Shown here one piece after another: positions 34,217-44,498 of a stretch of 64,000 bases of DNA. The stretch lies in NCBI GenBank assembly GCA_038405045.1, contig JBBZIV010000002.1:62001-126000 (forward strand), read 5' to 3'. Numbering within the stretch: position 1 is the stretch's first letter; each line of letters begins with the position of its first letter. The position numbers were made by a program, and so were the translations under genes. Origin of the DNA: Sporobacter sp038405045 (GTDB lineage: Bacteria > Bacillota > Clostridia > Oscillospirales > Oscillospiraceae). Under the pieces are notes generated by a model. The model searched no databases, was not told the origin of the DNA, and saw only the letters and a program-made list of their open reading frames with translations.

Positions 34217-37200
34217 TCAAAACAGGGTGAGCTGGCTTGTCTCTGGCAGCGCGCCAAGCGCGCCAAGGTTTTTCAGCTGCTCGATATGCGTTTTCGAGAC
34301 TTTCGGGCAGCAGAGCGACAGCTCTTCAATTGAGATAAACAGCCGCGTGCCGCCGCGGCTTTTAACGAGATCGAACGCCGCCGTTTCGCCGAGACCACTG
34401 ATGGCGACAAATGGGGGGCGGAGCTTCCCGTCAGTCGTAATATTGAATTTAACGGCATCCGATTCGTAAAGGTCAACCGGTGCAAATTCAAACCCACGCT
34501 GATAGAACTCGTAACAAGCCTCCAACGTCGTTAAGAGGTCTTCTTCTTTGGCTTTGGCTTCCGGCAGGTTTTTAATCTCGCGGATTTTTGCCGAGACAAC
34601 GTCAATCCCGCGCGTCATGAACTCAGCGTCAAAAGAGTCCTTCTGGCTGCGCCGGTAGAAATAGGCGCTGTAAAAGGCCAGCGGCTCGTGGACCTTAAAC
34701 CATGCAATGCGGAAAGCCATCATGACGTAGGCTACGGCGTGCGCCTTCGGGAAAAGATATTTAATTTTTTTGCAGGATGTTATGTACCACCCGGGGACGC
34801 CGACGGCTGCCATTTTGTCCTCAGCCCCCTCTGGAAGGCCTTTGCCCTTTCGAACGCATTCCATAATTTTAAACGCCAGCTTTTCGTCCATACCCTTTGA
34901 AATCAAGTAGAGCATAATATCGTCGCGGCAGCCGATTGTCTCGCCGATGGTGGCTGTACCGCTCAAGATAATATCCTTGGCGTTGCCGAGCCAAACGTCC
35001 GTCCCGTGAGAGAAGCCGGACAGACGGACGAGCGTATCAAACTTGTCCGGCTTTGTGTCAACCAGCATCTGGCGTGTAAAGCCTGTGCCGAATTCCGGGA
35101 TGCCGATCGAGCCCGTTTCGCCAACGATATCGTCCCCCCGGGCAAGGCCGAGCGGCTCCGGCGATTTGAAAATCGCCATCGTTTCGGGGTCGTCGAGCGG
35201 AATTTCACGGGCGTTCACGCCCGTTAAATCTTCCAGCATTTTTATCATCGTCGGGTCATCGTGGCCGAGCTCGTCAAGCTTTAAAAGGTTATCCTCCATG
35301 CAGTGATATTCAAAATGCGTCGTGATGATGCCGGTGCCGCTGTCGTCTGCCGGGTGCTGTGCCGGGCAGAAATCGGTGATCTCCATATCCTGCGGAATGA
35401 CGACGAGGCCCCCAGGGTGCTGGCCAGTCGTCCGCTTGACACCGACGCAGCCCTGCGCAAGACGGTTTTCTTCCGCGCGCGAAACGTGCTTTCCCAGCCC
35501 CTCTAAATATTTTTTGACGTAGCCAAAGGCTGTTTTTTCAGCGACTGTCCCAATGGTACCCGCCCTGAAAACATGATCAGAGCCGAACAGCTCATTCGTA
35601 TATTTATGCGCGTTTGCCTGATATTCGCCGGAAAAATTGAGGTCGATATCGGGAACTTTATCGCCCCCGAAGCCGAGAAACGTTTCAAACGGAATGTCAA
35701 ATCCGTCTTTTTTATAGATGTCACCGCAGATGGGGCAGACATTGTCTGGCATATCTGCGCCGCAGCCGTACCCTTTGCCGGCGTCAAAATCGGAATGGCC
35801 GCAATTGGCGCAGCGGTAGTGGGCTGGAAGTGCGTTGACCTCTGTTATACCCGAAAGGTAGGCGACGATCGATGAGCCGACGCTGCCGCGCGAGCCGACG
35901 AGATAGCCGTGCGCAAGCGAATCGGCCACAAGCCTCTGCGCGCTCATATAAATAACGTCGTAATGACGCTCTAAAATATCGCCCAATTCTGCCTCAACCC
36001 GTTTGAGAACGATTTCCGGCGGTTGAAGGCCGTAAAGCTCCCGCATCCGGTTTGTGACAATCGTTTTCAAATCATCGGCGCTGTTATCAATTTTCGGCGC
36101 GAACAGCGTTTTGGCAGGCGGCAGCGGCCGAACGGGGTCACACCAGTCGGCAATAAGCCGCGTATTCGTTATGACGACGGCATACGCCGCCTCCTCGCCG
36201 AGGTATTGAAATTCCTCCAGCATCTCCGCCGTTGTTCGGAAATAGAGCGGCAGGTCGCGGTCGGCATCCTCAAAGCCTTTAGAAGACAGGAGGATGTGGC
36301 GGAAAACTTCCTGTTCCGGGTCGAGAAAGTGGACGTCACCCGTCGCGACGACCGGCTTATTGAGTTCCTTACCGAGCGCGACGATGCGGCGATTGAAGTT
36401 GCGCAGGTCCTCAACGTTTCCAGCCTTTGGCCTGTCTCCTGACAGCATGAAAAGATTATTGCAGATCGGCTGGATTTCCAGGTAATCATAAAAGGAAGCC
36501 AGGCGGCGCTGCTCTAATCGGCCATACCCGTCGGCAACGGCGCTGAAAACCTCGCCAGCCTCGCACGCCGAACCGATGAGCAGCCCATCCCGGTGTTCCA
36601 GAAGTGCGCTTTTCGGCATAATCGGATATCGGTTAAAAAAATCGAGATGGCTTTTCGTAATGAGCTTATAGAGGTTTTTAATGCCCGTCTGATTCTTTGC
36701 CAGAATCATGATGTGCTTTGGCTTATACCGGCCCTTGACGGCGGCACCGGTGCGCGCCGCGCGGATATAAGGCCCGATTTGATCCATCGACTCAAGGCCG
36801 TCTTGGCGGAGGCGTTCAAACAATCGCGCGAGCACAAGACCCGCCGTAACCGCATCGTCGGACGCCCGATGATGGCGGAAATCAGGCAGACCCAAAAAGC
36901 CCGCCACCAGATTAAGGCGATGGCTTTTAAGCTGCGGTAAAAGCGCCCGCGCCAATGCCAGCGTATCAAGATAAACAGGGTCGAAGGCGATGCCGTATCG
37001 GCAGCAGGCCTCATCGATAAAGCCAATATCGAAGCTCGCGTTGTGTGCGGCCAGCGGCCGCGTGCCGGCAAAATCGAGAAAGGCGCGCACAGCCTCCTCC
37101 TGCGAGGGTGCTGTCAAAACGTCGCTGTCTGAAATGCCGGTCAGCTGTGTGATGGCCGGGGGAATATGCCGGCCGGGGTTGACAAACGTCTGAAATCGCT

Positions 37201-38212
37201 TGAGCTCCGCGCCGTCTTTCATGATGACGGCCCCGATTTCCGTGATGGCGTCATTAAATGCCGACAGCCCTGTTGTCTCAATATCGAAAACAACGATCTC
37301 GGTATCGAGAGGGGCGCAGCAGTCGCCGAAGACGGCCGTTTTATCGTCAACATCGTTGATGTAATACCCTTCAACACCGTAAAGAACCTTAATTTTATCA
37401 CTGGCGGCCTTCATCGCATCCGGAAACGACTGGACGACGCCGTGGTCGGTGATGGCCACGGCGGGGTGCCCCCACGCGATGGCCCGCCGGATAACGTCCG
37501 ACGTATCGGTTAAGGCATCCATCGCGGACATTTTTGTGTGCAGGTGGAGCTCAACGCGCTTTTCATCGGCCATGTCTGTGCGGCATTCCTTTGACGCTGT
37601 TGCAATGCCTGTGGGCTCGAGCGTCAGCTCGCCGTCATACCGGTTAAAGCCGAGTACGCCCGAGACGGTGACGCTAAGGCCCTTTTTGATACGGCTGACA
37701 ACATCCGCCGCGTTTTCGTCCGTCAAAAATTTCGAAACGCGGACAGAGCTTGTGTAGTCGGTTATATCAAAGCTTAAGACCCAAGCCTTGCGCTTTGGAA
37801 TCTCGCGGGATTGGATATCAAAAATGTCGCCCCGAATCGTCACCTTGCCGAGGTCAAGCGTCACCTTTTCCATCGGGGTGATACTGCCGCCGGGCTCGCG
37901 GCCATAGAGAAGTGCACTTTCGGGCTTCTTTTTTTCCGATTTTTTCTTGGAGGCTGTGCCGCCGATGCGGGGATAGACGGGCGTTACCAAAACGGCGGCG
38001 AGGCCAAATTCGCCTTTAATGCCGTCGGCGATCACGCCGAGATCAACAGGTGCAATCGGCTCCGGCAGCAGGAGCGTGATTTTCATCAGGCGTTTGGCCT
38101 TGTCCACCGACGCCGAGACAACGAAGGTCTGGGCCAGCTTGTCTGTCAAGGCTCCCGCGTTCTGAAGGCACGAGAACATCTCAAGAAAAGGTATCTGATT
38201 TTGCTCGCTCAA
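34217..38212 (-). CDS. polC: DNA polymerase III alpha subunit, PolC type
   Basis: 1331-aa gram-positive replicative polymerase with built-in proofreading. Order: N-terminal domain and OB fold (VTIRGDIFDIQSREI), PHP domain (RVELHLHTKMSAMDALTD, ITDHG), DnaQ-like exonuclease (VFDIETTGLSAFND ... AHNASFDIGFI ... HRASDDA), second PHP half (ATGDVHFLDP), then the C-family polymerase core with VGSRGSVGSS and KVPDIDLNFSGEYQ. It is somewhat shorter than the Bacillus enzyme at its N-terminus. The start is TTG with GAGAGGA upstream. Last gene of the long pyrH-polC operon. Confidence 0.97.
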   Translation of the reverse strand: MSEQNQIPFLEMFSCLQNAGALTDKLAQTFVVSASVDKAKRLMKITLLLPEPIAPVDLGVIADGIKGEFGLAAVLVTPVYPRIGGTASKKKSEKKKPESALLYGREPGGSITPMEKVTLDLGKVTIRGDIFDIQSREIPKRKAWVLSFDITDYTSSVRVSKFLTDENAADVVSRIKKGLSVTVSGVLGFNRYDGELTLEPTGIATASKECRTDMADEKRVELHLHTKMSAMDALTDTSDVIRRAIAWGHPAVAITDHGVVQSFPDAMKAASDKIKVLYGVEGYYINDVDDKTAVFGDCCAPLDTEIVVFDIETTGLSAFNDAITEIGAVIMKDGAELKRFQTFVNPGRHIPPAITQLTGISDSDVLTAPSQEEAVRAFLDFAGTRPLAAHNASFDIGFIDEACCRYGIAFDPVYLDTLALARALLPQLKSHRLNLVAGFLGLPDFRHHRASDDAVTAGLVLARLFERLRQDGLESMDQIGPYIRAARTGAAVKGRYKPKHIMILAKNQTGIKNLYKLITKSHLDFFNRYPIMPKSALLEHRDGLLIGSACEAGEVFSAVADGYGRLEQRRLASFYDYLEIQPICNNLFMLSGDRPKAGNVEDLRNFNRRIVALGKELNKPVVATGDVHFLDPEQEVFRHILLSSKGFEDADRDLPLYFRTTAEMLEEFQYLGEEAAYAVVITNTRLIADWCDPVRPLPPAKTLFAPKIDNSADDLKTIVTNRMRELYGLQPPEIVLKRVEAELGDILERHYDVIYMSAQRLVADSLAHGYLVGSRGSVGSSIVAYLSGITEVNALPAHYRCANCGHSDFDAGKGYGCGADMPDNVCPICGDIYKKDGFDIPFETFLGFGGDKVPDIDLNFSGEYQANAHKYTNELFGSDHVFRAGTIGTVAEKTAFGYVKKYLEGLGKHVSRAEENRLAQGCVGVKRTTGQHPGGLVVIPQDMEITDFCPAQHPADDSGTGIITTHFEYHCMEDNLLKLDELGHDDPTMIKMLEDLTGVNAREIPLDDPETMAIFKSPEPLGLARGDDIVGETGSIGIPEFGTGFTRQMLVDTKPDKFDTLVRLSGFSHGTDVWLGNAKDIILSGTATIGETIGCRDDIMLYLISKGMDEKLAFKIMECVRKGKGLPEGAEDKMAAVGVPGWYITSCKKIKYLFPKAHAVAYVMMAFRIAWFKVHEPLAFYSAYFYRRSQKDSFDAEFMTRGIDVVSAKIREIKNLPEAKAKEEDLLTTLEACYEFYQRGFEFAPVDLYESDAVKFNITTDGKLRPPFVAISGLGETAAFDLVKSRGGTRLFISIEELSLCCPKVSKTHIEQLKNLGALGALPETSQLTLF

Positions 38213-38226
38213 CAGTCCTCTCCCTT

Positions 38227-39291
38227 TCAGTGTGCCGTTTGTTTTTCTTTCTCACAGTCGTCGATGAGCGCCATCAACGCGTCGACAAGCGCTTCTTTCG
38301 GAACCTTTCGGACGATTTCACCTTTTTTAAACAAGACGCCCTCACCGTCGCCCCCGGCGATACCGACGTCGGCGCGCCTTGCTTCTCCCGGGCCGTTGAC
38401 GGCGCAACCCATCACAGCAACGGTCAGATCGGTTTTCCGCCCGGAAAGCCGTCGCTCGACCTCTTCGGCAATCGATATGAGGTCTATCCGCGTCCGACCG
38501 CACGTCGGGCAGGAGATGAGCTCCACGCCACTGCGGCGCAAGCCCAGTGCTTTCAGGATTTCAAGCCCGGCCTTCACCTCGCTGTCCGGCGGGGCGGTGA
38601 GGGAAACGCGAAGCGTATCGCCGATTCCTTCGGCCAAAAGCGCCCCGATGCCAACGGCGGATTTGACGAGCCCGGCATATGCCGTCCCGGCTTCGGTGAC
38701 GCCGAGATGGAGCGGGTATGACGTTGCCTCGTGCAGGAGGCGGTAGGCATCAATCGTCAGCCGAACGTCAGATGCTTTGACAGAAATGCAGATATCGTCA
38801 AAGTCGAATTGATTCAAAAGTGCGACGTGGCGCAGGGCGCTCTCCAGCATCGCCTCCGGTGTGACGCCGCCGTGGGCTTTCAGGATGTCTTTTTCAAGGC
38901 TGCCGCCGTTAACGCCGATGCGGATGGGGATGCCCTTTTGGCGGCAGACGTCTGTCACCGCGCGGATGTTTTCATCAGAGCCGATGTTGCCGGGATTGAT
39001 CCGGATTTTGTCGGCCCCCGATTCGGCGGCGGCAATAGCCAGCTGATAGTCAAAATGAATATCGGCCACGAGTGGCAGTGAAACGTCTTTTTTAATGGCC
39101 GCGAGGGCACGAGCCGACGAAAGATCGGGTACGGCAAGACGCACAACGTCACACCCGGCATCCGCCAGTCGCCCAATCTGCGCGATGGTGGCCGATATAT
39201 CGCTTGTTTTCGTGTTCGTCATGGACTGGACGGTGATCGGCGCACCGCCGCCGATCAAAACGCCCCCCACGCGAATTTGTTTTTTAACCAT
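38227..39291 (-). CDS. ispG: (E)-4-hydroxy-3-methylbut-2-enyl-diphosphate synthase
   Basis: 354-aa iron-sulphur enzyme of the MEP isoprenoid pathway, converting MEcPP to HMBPP. TIM barrel start: VQSMTNTKTSD and LVADIHFDYQLA. The 4Fe-4S ligands are in LISCPTCGRTRIDL and the later VMGCAVNGPGEAR. ATG overlaps the last codons of rseP (TTTAATGGTTAA). Works with dxr and uppS of the same operon to make undecaprenyl precursors. Confidence 0.96.
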   Translation of the reverse strand: MVKKQIRVGGVLIGGGAPITVQSMTNTKTSDISATIAQIGRLADAGCDVVRLAVPDLSSARALAAIKKDVSLPLVADIHFDYQLAIAAAESGADKIRINPGNIGSDENIRAVTDVCRQKGIPIRIGVNGGSLEKDILKAHGGVTPEAMLESALRHVALLNQFDFDDICISVKASDVRLTIDAYRLLHEATSYPLHLGVTEAGTAYAGLVKSAVGIGALLAEGIGDTLRVSLTAPPDSEVKAGLEILKALGLRRSGVELISCPTCGRTRIDLISIAEEVERRLSGRKTDLTVAVMGCAVNGPGEARRADVGIAGGDGEGVLFKKGEIVRKVPKEALVDALMALIDDCEKEKQTAH

Positions 39292-40348
39292 TAAACAACT
39301 TCACCACATCGTTAAACATGACAATTAGCATGAGCCCCATAAGCAGGACGAAACCGGCTGTGTGCACATACCCCTCATACTTCGGGTCAATATGCTTGCG
39401 GGTCAATTTCTCAACAACGAACGTGACGGCCATGAAAAAGATGCGGCCGCCGTCAAGCGCCGGAATGGGCAAGAGATTGAAAACGGCGAGGTTAATGGCG
39501 ATAAACGCACAAAAGTAGGCGATGTTGGCAAGCCGCTCGGAAAGCGGAACAGACTGATTTTGCCCAACCTGATTGATGGCCGAGACAATCCCGACGGGGC
39601 CGGACAAATCCTTTAACCCGGCGCTGCCAGAAACGAGCATCGACAGGCTGACGCGGATGAGGCGGACGAAGTTCATTGTCTTGTACGCCGCGTATTTCAC
39701 CTTGGCGCCCACTGTTGCCTCAATGGTGTTGAAGGTGACGCCGTAGCGCACGACGGTTTCGCCGTCCTGCGTATATTCGCGCAAAACGAGTGGAAAATCG
39801 TTTCGTTGAATCGTCCGGCCGCCACGATTGATAACGAGGTCAACCGGCTTGTTGCCAGCAAGGCTCATAAAAACGGCAAAATCCTCTAAATAGTAAAGGC
39901 GCTCGCCGTTAATCGAGACGATCGTGTCACCCGGCAGGAGGCCTTCTTCCCCCTGCAGCGGGAAGCCGTCGGCCAGGCCTGTTAATGTTGTGCCGCTAAA
40001 GCTTGAGGCCTGCGAGACGAGCAGGAAAATAACAAGCGCCCCGGCGAGAAAATTCATCAAAGCACCGGCAACAAGGATGATAAAGCGCTTCCAGCGCGGC
40101 TGCGCCGTAAACGAGCGTGTATCGCCCGTTTCCGCATCCTCGCCCTCCATCAGGCAGGAGCCGCCGATGGGCAGTGCGCGCAGGGAATACAGCGTCTCAC
40201 GGCCTTGCTTTTTAAAAAGCCGCGGGCCCATGCCGACGGAGAATTCCAAGACTTTGACGTGAAAAGCCTTCGCTGCCGCGAAGTGACCCAGCTCGTGGAT
40301 CACAATCAGCAGCCCGAAGGCGAGAATGGCAAGGATAATATACATCAT
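39284..40348 (-). CDS. rseP: RIP-family site-2 metalloprotease RseP/RasP
   Basis: 354-aa intramembrane zinc protease. The first helix carries HELGH (residues 18-22), followed by the EFSVGMGPRLF segment. A PDZ domain lies at about residues 115-190 (GLLPGDTIVSINGE). The second active-site segment is FNLLPIPALDGGRIFF near the C-terminus. It cleaves signal-peptide remnants and membrane anti-sigma factors. Start ATGATG has AAAGGG upstream. Standard position between dxr and ispG. Confidence 0.95.
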   Translation of the reverse strand: MMYIILAILAFGLLIVIHELGHFAAAKAFHVKVLEFSVGMGPRLFKKQGRETLYSLRALPIGGSCLMEGEDAETGDTRSFTAQPRWKRFIILVAGALMNFLAGALVIFLLVSQASSFSGTTLTGLADGFPLQGEEGLLPGDTIVSINGERLYYLEDFAVFMSLAGNKPVDLVINRGGRTIQRNDFPLVLREYTQDGETVVRYGVTFNTIEATVGAKVKYAAYKTMNFVRLIRVSLSMLVSGSAGLKDLSGPVGIVSAINQVGQNQSVPLSERLANIAYFCAFIAINLAVFNLLPIPALDGGRIFFMAVTFVVEKLTRKHIDPKYEGYVHTAGFVLLMGLMLIVMFNDVVKLFNG

Positions 40349-40375
40349 TCACAACCCTTTCTGCGGGGGAGACAC

Positions 40376-41518
40376 TCAGGGATGCAGCCGAAAGACATAT
40401 CGGCGGGCTTCCTGATCGGCTTTAATTATGTCGTCAACAGACGGATTTTCAATGTTTTTTATCGTGTCCAGCGCAGAGGTGGCACATTCATAAATACCGT
40501 AAAAAGAAATTTTGCCGTCAAGAAAAAGCGAAACGGCCGCTTCGTTGGCGGCGTTCATGACAGCGCAGGCCGTGCCGCTCTTTGACGCCGTGTCCATCGC
40601 AAGCTTCAGGCAAGGGAAAACGACCGTGTCCGGCTTTTCAAATGTCAATGACGCGACGGCGACGAGATCTAACGGCGCGGTCAGTGACGCCCGGCGCTCC
40701 GGATACGTCAGCGCGTATTGAATCGGTAGGCGCATATCAGGGACGGACAGCTGTGCTAACACGGACCGGTCCTCAAACTCGACCATGGAATGGATGACGC
40801 TTTGCGGGTGAACGACGATGTCGAGCTGGTCCGGCGCCGCGCCGAACAGGTGCATCGCCTCAATATATTCAAGGCCCTTATTCATCAGTGTTGCCGAATC
40901 GACAGTGATCTTGGGCCCCATCCGCCAGTTCGGATGCGAAAGTGCCTCGCGGCACGTGACGTGCCTTAAAGCATCGGCTGATTTGCCGCGAAAGGGCCCG
41001 CCAGAGGCTGTCAATATGATTTTTTTGAATGTCTTCGAGCCGGAGAGACACTGAAAAATTGCCGAATGCTCCGAGTCGACAGGGATAATTTCCGCCTGGC
41101 ACCGCGCCGCCGTTTGCATAACATGTTCGCCCGCGCAGACGAGGGTCTCCTTATTTGCCAGGGCGATGCGCTTTCCTTTTTCGGCGGCTGCCAGAGTCGG
41201 TTTTAACCCGACGGTGCCGACGACGGCCGTAACAACGGCGTCTGCGTCATCAATAACAGCGGCCTGAATAAGCCCCTCCTGACCGGACACGACCCGGACA
41301 GGTGTGTCGGCCAGGCGCACACGCATGTCACAGGCTGCGCGCTCGTCATAAACGGCGACGAGGGCGGGCTTAAAGCGCCTGACCTGCTCCTCCAGAAGCG
41401 GCGACCCGCGGGACGCCGCCAGCGCCGAAATGCGGATGCCGAGCAGCTCGGAGACTTCCAGCGTTTGGCGGCCGATGGAGCCGGTGGAGCCTAATAGTGA
41501 TATGGCATGAATTGTCAC
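40376..41518 (-). CDS. dxr: 1-deoxy-D-xylulose 5-phosphate reductoisomerase
   Basis: 380-aa NADPH-dependent enzyme for the first committed MEP step. NADPH fold: ISLLGSTGSIGRQTLEV. Substrate and metal residues: IIPVDSEHSAIFQCL, LTASGGPFRG, LSHPNWRMGPKITVDSATLMNKGLE (read in two halves). It starts with GTG, AGAGG 7-8 nt upstream. The presence of an Fsr-like exporter elsewhere in the window is notable because fosmidomycin targets this enzyme, though no link is shown. Confidence 0.96.
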   Translation of the reverse strand: MTIHAISLLGSTGSIGRQTLEVSELLGIRISALAASRGSPLLEEQVRRFKPALVAVYDERAACDMRVRLADTPVRVVSGQEGLIQAAVIDDADAVVTAVVGTVGLKPTLAAAEKGKRIALANKETLVCAGEHVMQTAARCQAEIIPVDSEHSAIFQCLSGSKTFKKIILTASGGPFRGKSADALRHVTCREALSHPNWRMGPKITVDSATLMNKGLEYIEAMHLFGAAPDQLDIVVHPQSVIHSMVEFEDRSVLAQLSVPDMRLPIQYALTYPERRASLTAPLDLVAVASLTFEKPDTVVFPCLKLAMDTASKSGTACAVMNAANEAAVSLFLDGKISFYGIYECATSALDTIKNIENPSVDDIIKADQEARRYVFRLHP

Positions 41519-41608
41519 GGAAAAGACCTCTTTACACGCACGTGCTTTAATAGTGTATTCAACAGCGGCCCCCAGACATGTGTCCTCGGGAGAAAAGTTT
41601 GTCGTTCA

Positions 41609-42427
41609 TCAAAAAGCTGGGAACAGCTTGGCGAGCATAAAAACGGCGGGCGCAGCGAAAATCATACTATCAAAGCGGTCGAGCATACCACCGTGCCCGG
41701 GAATCAGGTTGGAGTAGTCTTTAACGCTAAACTCCCTTTTAATCAGCGAGAAGGCCAAATCGCCGAGCTCCGTTACAACGCCGCCGCCGAGGCCGTAGAG
41801 GATCAGCGCCCAGAACCGGACGGCAATCCCCTGTGAGAGCCCGACGATGGCGCCGAAGAGGACTAGAGCGGCAACACCTGTCAAAATGCCGCCGATACAA
41901 CCTTCCACCGTTTTCTTCGGGCTGACGGACGGAAAAGCCTTGTGTTTGCCAAAAAAGACGCCCGTAAAATAAGCCCCCCCGTCCGTAATAAAGGCGACGA
42001 GAAAGGGCACGAGTACATAAAACCGGCCGTTTTCAAAGAGCTTCAAGCTGATGATGGCCGACAGGAAGTACGGGATGACGACGCCGCCAAATAAAACGGC
42101 GGCAATGTGCGACAGGGCGATTCTGTGTGCCGAGGTGGACGTTATAACGGCGTCGGCGAACAAAACGACGATGACGGTATAGAGAAGAACGCGGAAAAAA
42201 ATACTGCCCGTTCCAAATAAAACAGCAACGGGAATTATAGCCGCGGCAATCCCGGCGTACACATACAGCCGTCTGACGGTGGACGCGCCGACAGCCCGGA
42301 CGAGCTCAAACGACGCGACGACGGTGATGATCGTGACAAGAATCGTGACGGCGTACGGCGGCAGGAAAAAGAGTGTGACAAAAATGAGCGGGACAAAAAT
42401 GGCGGCAATCAGAATTCTTGTTTTCAT
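41609..42427 (-). CDS. cdsA: Phosphatidate cytidylyltransferase
   Basis: 272-aa integral membrane enzyme that makes CDP-diacylglycerol for phospholipid synthesis. Eight or so helices; the C-terminal signature SLIKREFSVKDYSNLIPGHGGMLDRFDS is intact (quoted here as KDYSNLIPGHGGMLDRFDS). ATG overlaps the uppS stop (ATGA). A 90-bp gap separates it from dxr. Confidence 0.96.
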   Translation of the reverse strand: MKTRILIAAIFVPLIFVTLFFLPPYAVTILVTIITVVASFELVRAVGASTVRRLYVYAGIAAAIIPVAVLFGTGSIFFRVLLYTVIVVLFADAVITSTSAHRIALSHIAAVLFGGVVIPYFLSAIISLKLFENGRFYVLVPFLVAFITDGGAYFTGVFFGKHKAFPSVSPKKTVEGCIGGILTGVAALVLFGAIVGLSQGIAVRFWALILYGLGGGVVTELGDLAFSLIKREFSVKDYSNLIPGHGGMLDRFDSMIFAAPAVFMLAKLFPAF

Positions 42428-43182
42428 TTTTCCCGTCCTTTCACGCCCCCGTAACGACGGTCGCGGCTTTGGTAGGAGACGATGGCGCGGTCGAGCTCCC
42501 GCTCGTTAAAATCTGGCCATAAAACATCTGTAAAATAAAATTCGGAATAAGCCGACTGCCATAACAGAAAATTCGACAGACGCATTTCCCCGCTGGGCCG
42601 GATAATAAGGTCGGGGTCGGGAATGCCTTGAGAGAACAGATAGCCCGAAAAACGCTCTTCTGTCAGGGCGGCGCCTGTTTCTTTGTAATCCTCGGCGTAG
42701 CGGCGTGCAGCCCGGAGAATCTCATCCCTGCCGCCGTAGTTGACGCACATATTGACTTGAACGCCGTCAAACTTGGCGGAAATTTTTTCCGTTTGATCAA
42801 TCAGCATACGGATTTTATCCGACAAAAACGAAATGTCACCGAAAAATTTCATTTTAACGCGGTCGCGCTCCATCGTCTCAATGGCTTCCTTGAGATAGCG
42901 CTCTAGGATATCCATAATGGCGGCGACTTCGTCTGCCGGGCGACGCCAGTTCTCTGTTGAAAAGGCATACACCGTCAGATACTCAATGCCGATGTTTTTA
43001 CAGTAGGTGGCGACGCGGCGGAACGTTTCCGCCCCGGCGGCATGACCGGCCGTGCGCGGCAGCCCGCGATTTCTGGCCCAACGGCCGTTGCCGTCCATGA
43101 TTACCGCAATATGGCGGGGGAGCCTTGACTGATCCGGCTGCCCCGCCTTTTCTGTTTTTTTGTTAAATAGTTTCATAGCCAA
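42424..43182 (-). CDS. uppS: Undecaprenyl diphosphate synthase (cis-prenyltransferase)
   Basis: 252-aa enzyme that chains isopentenyl units into the C55 lipid carrier for wall synthesis. HIAVIMDGNGRWA holds the catalytic Asp; later FSTENWRRP, and near the C-terminus RPSGEMRLSNFLLWQSAYSE (cut), with FTDVLWPDF. The start is uncertain: TTG 43182 has GGAG 7 nt upstream, while ATG 43176 is 13 nt from it. I keep TTG. Confidence 0.95.
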   Translation of the reverse strand: MAMKLFNKKTEKAGQPDQSRLPRHIAVIMDGNGRWARNRGLPRTAGHAAGAETFRRVATYCKNIGIEYLTVYAFSTENWRRPADEVAAIMDILERYLKEAIETMERDRVKMKFFGDISFLSDKIRMLIDQTEKISAKFDGVQVNMCVNYGGRDEILRAARRYAEDYKETGAALTEERFSGYLFSQGIPDPDLIIRPSGEMRLSNFLLWQSAYSEFYFTDVLWPDFNERELDRAIVSYQSRDRRYGGVKGREK

Positions 43183-43211
43183 TCTTTTACTCCGATAGGC
43201 GCGCGAGCGGA

Positions 43212-43757
43212 CTAAATATCGCTAAGCTCCTTTTCCTTCTTGTCGGCAAGCTTATCAATTTCCTTCGCGTATTCGTCCGTCAGCTTTTGCAGGTCCTTTT
43301 CAATGTCTTTTAAATCATCCTCTGTGATTTCGGACTTCTTCTTCTGCGCCTTAAAAACCTCCAGCGCGTCACGGCGAATGTTGCGGATGGCGACCTTGGC
43401 TTCCTCGGCGTACTTGCTGACCTGCCGGACAAGCTCGCGGCGGCGCTCCTCGGTCAGCTGCGGGAAAAGAAGGCGGACAACGCGGCCATCATTTGTCGGG
43501 TTGATACCAAGGTCAGACGTTTGAATGGCCTTTTCAACTGCCTTCAGACTGGATGCGTCCCACGGCTGAATGACAAGCGTTCTCGGGTCGGGCGAAGAAA
43601 CCGAGGCAATCTGCTGAATCGGCGTCGGCGCACCGTAATAATCCACCCTGATGTGGTCGAGAACAGACGCGTTGGCGCGGCCTGCGCGGACAGACGTAAA
43701 CTGTGCGTGCAGCACGTCAACCGTCTTCTTCATTTTATTTTCATATTCCGTAAACAT
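43212..43757 (-). CDS. frr: Ribosome recycling factor
   Basis: 181-aa tRNA-shaped protein that splits post-termination ribosomes with EF-G. N-terminal M...KTVDVLHAQFTSVRAGRANASVLD and central IQPWDASSLKAVEKAI, then the long helical C-terminus. Strong GGAGG ribosome site. Between pyrH and uppS, the usual arrangement. Confidence 0.97.
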   Translation of the reverse strand: MFTEYENKMKKTVDVLHAQFTSVRAGRANASVLDHIRVDYYGAPTPIQQIASVSSPDPRTLVIQPWDASSLKAVEKAIQTSDLGINPTNDGRVVRLLFPQLTEERRRELVRQVSKYAEEAKVAIRNIRRDALEVFKAQKKKSEITEDDLKDIEKDLQKLTDEYAKEIDKLADKKEKELSDI

Positions 43758-43778
43758 AATCCTACCTCCAGTTGTTTT

Positions 43779-44498
43779 TCAGCCGACGACGGTGCCGATT
43801 TTTTCGCCGAGAATGACGCGGAGAATATTTTCCGGATCCTTCAAGGCAAAGAGGATAACGGGGATGTGATTGTCCATAGACAGGGAGGTCGCCGTTGAAT
43901 CCATAACGGTCAGCTTTTTGGCGAGCACGTCGTCATATGAAATGGTATCAAACTTGACGGCCGTCGGATCTGTCTTCGGGTCGGCGCTGTATACGCCGTC
44001 AATGTTTTTTGCCAGCAGGATGACATCGGCGTCAATTTCCGCCGCGCGTAAAACGGCGGCCGTGTCGGTCGAGAAGTACGGGCAGCCCGTACCGCAGCCG
44101 AAGATGACAACACGCCCGTTTTTAAGGTGTTTGTCGGCTTTCAGCCGGATATACGGCTCGGCGACCGCCTTAATTTCCAGCGCCGTCTGAACGCGGACAG
44201 GAACATCCATCTGCTCCAAGACGTCGGCCAGTGCCAGACAGTTCATCACGGTTGCCATCATGCCCATATGGTCGGCTCGCGTGCGTTCGATCTTGCCGCT
44301 GCCGTCCTTCGTGCCGCGCCAGAAGTTGCCGCCACCGACGACGATGCCGATCTCAACGCCCATATCCACGCATTTTTTAATGACTCTACAGACGCTTTTG
44401 ATCACGTCAAAGTCGAGTCCGGAGTGTTTGTCACCCGACAGCGCCTCTCCGCTGATTTTAAGCAGAACACGCTTGAAGACGGGTTTTTCCGCAGTCAT
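43779..44498 (-). CDS. pyrH: UMP kinase
   Basis: 239-aa hexameric kinase of the amino acid kinase fold making UDP. KRVLLKISGEALSG at the start, VGGGNFWRG, RADHMGMMATVMN and GCGTGCPYFSTDTAA are all present. GGAGGTG precedes the ATG. First gene of the pyrH-frr-uppS-cdsA-dxr-rseP-ispG-polC operon; rpsB and tsf, often upstream, are not here. Confidence 0.97.
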   Translation of the reverse strand: MTAEKPVFKRVLLKISGEALSGDKHSGLDFDVIKSVCRVIKKCVDMGVEIGIVVGGGNFWRGTKDGSGKIERTRADHMGMMATVMNCLALADVLEQMDVPVRVQTALEIKAVAEPYIRLKADKHLKNGRVVIFGCGTGCPYFSTDTAAVLRAAEIDADVILLAKNIDGVYSADPKTDPTAVKFDTISYDDVLAKKLTVMDSTATSLSMDNHIPVILFALKDPENILRVILGEKIGTVVG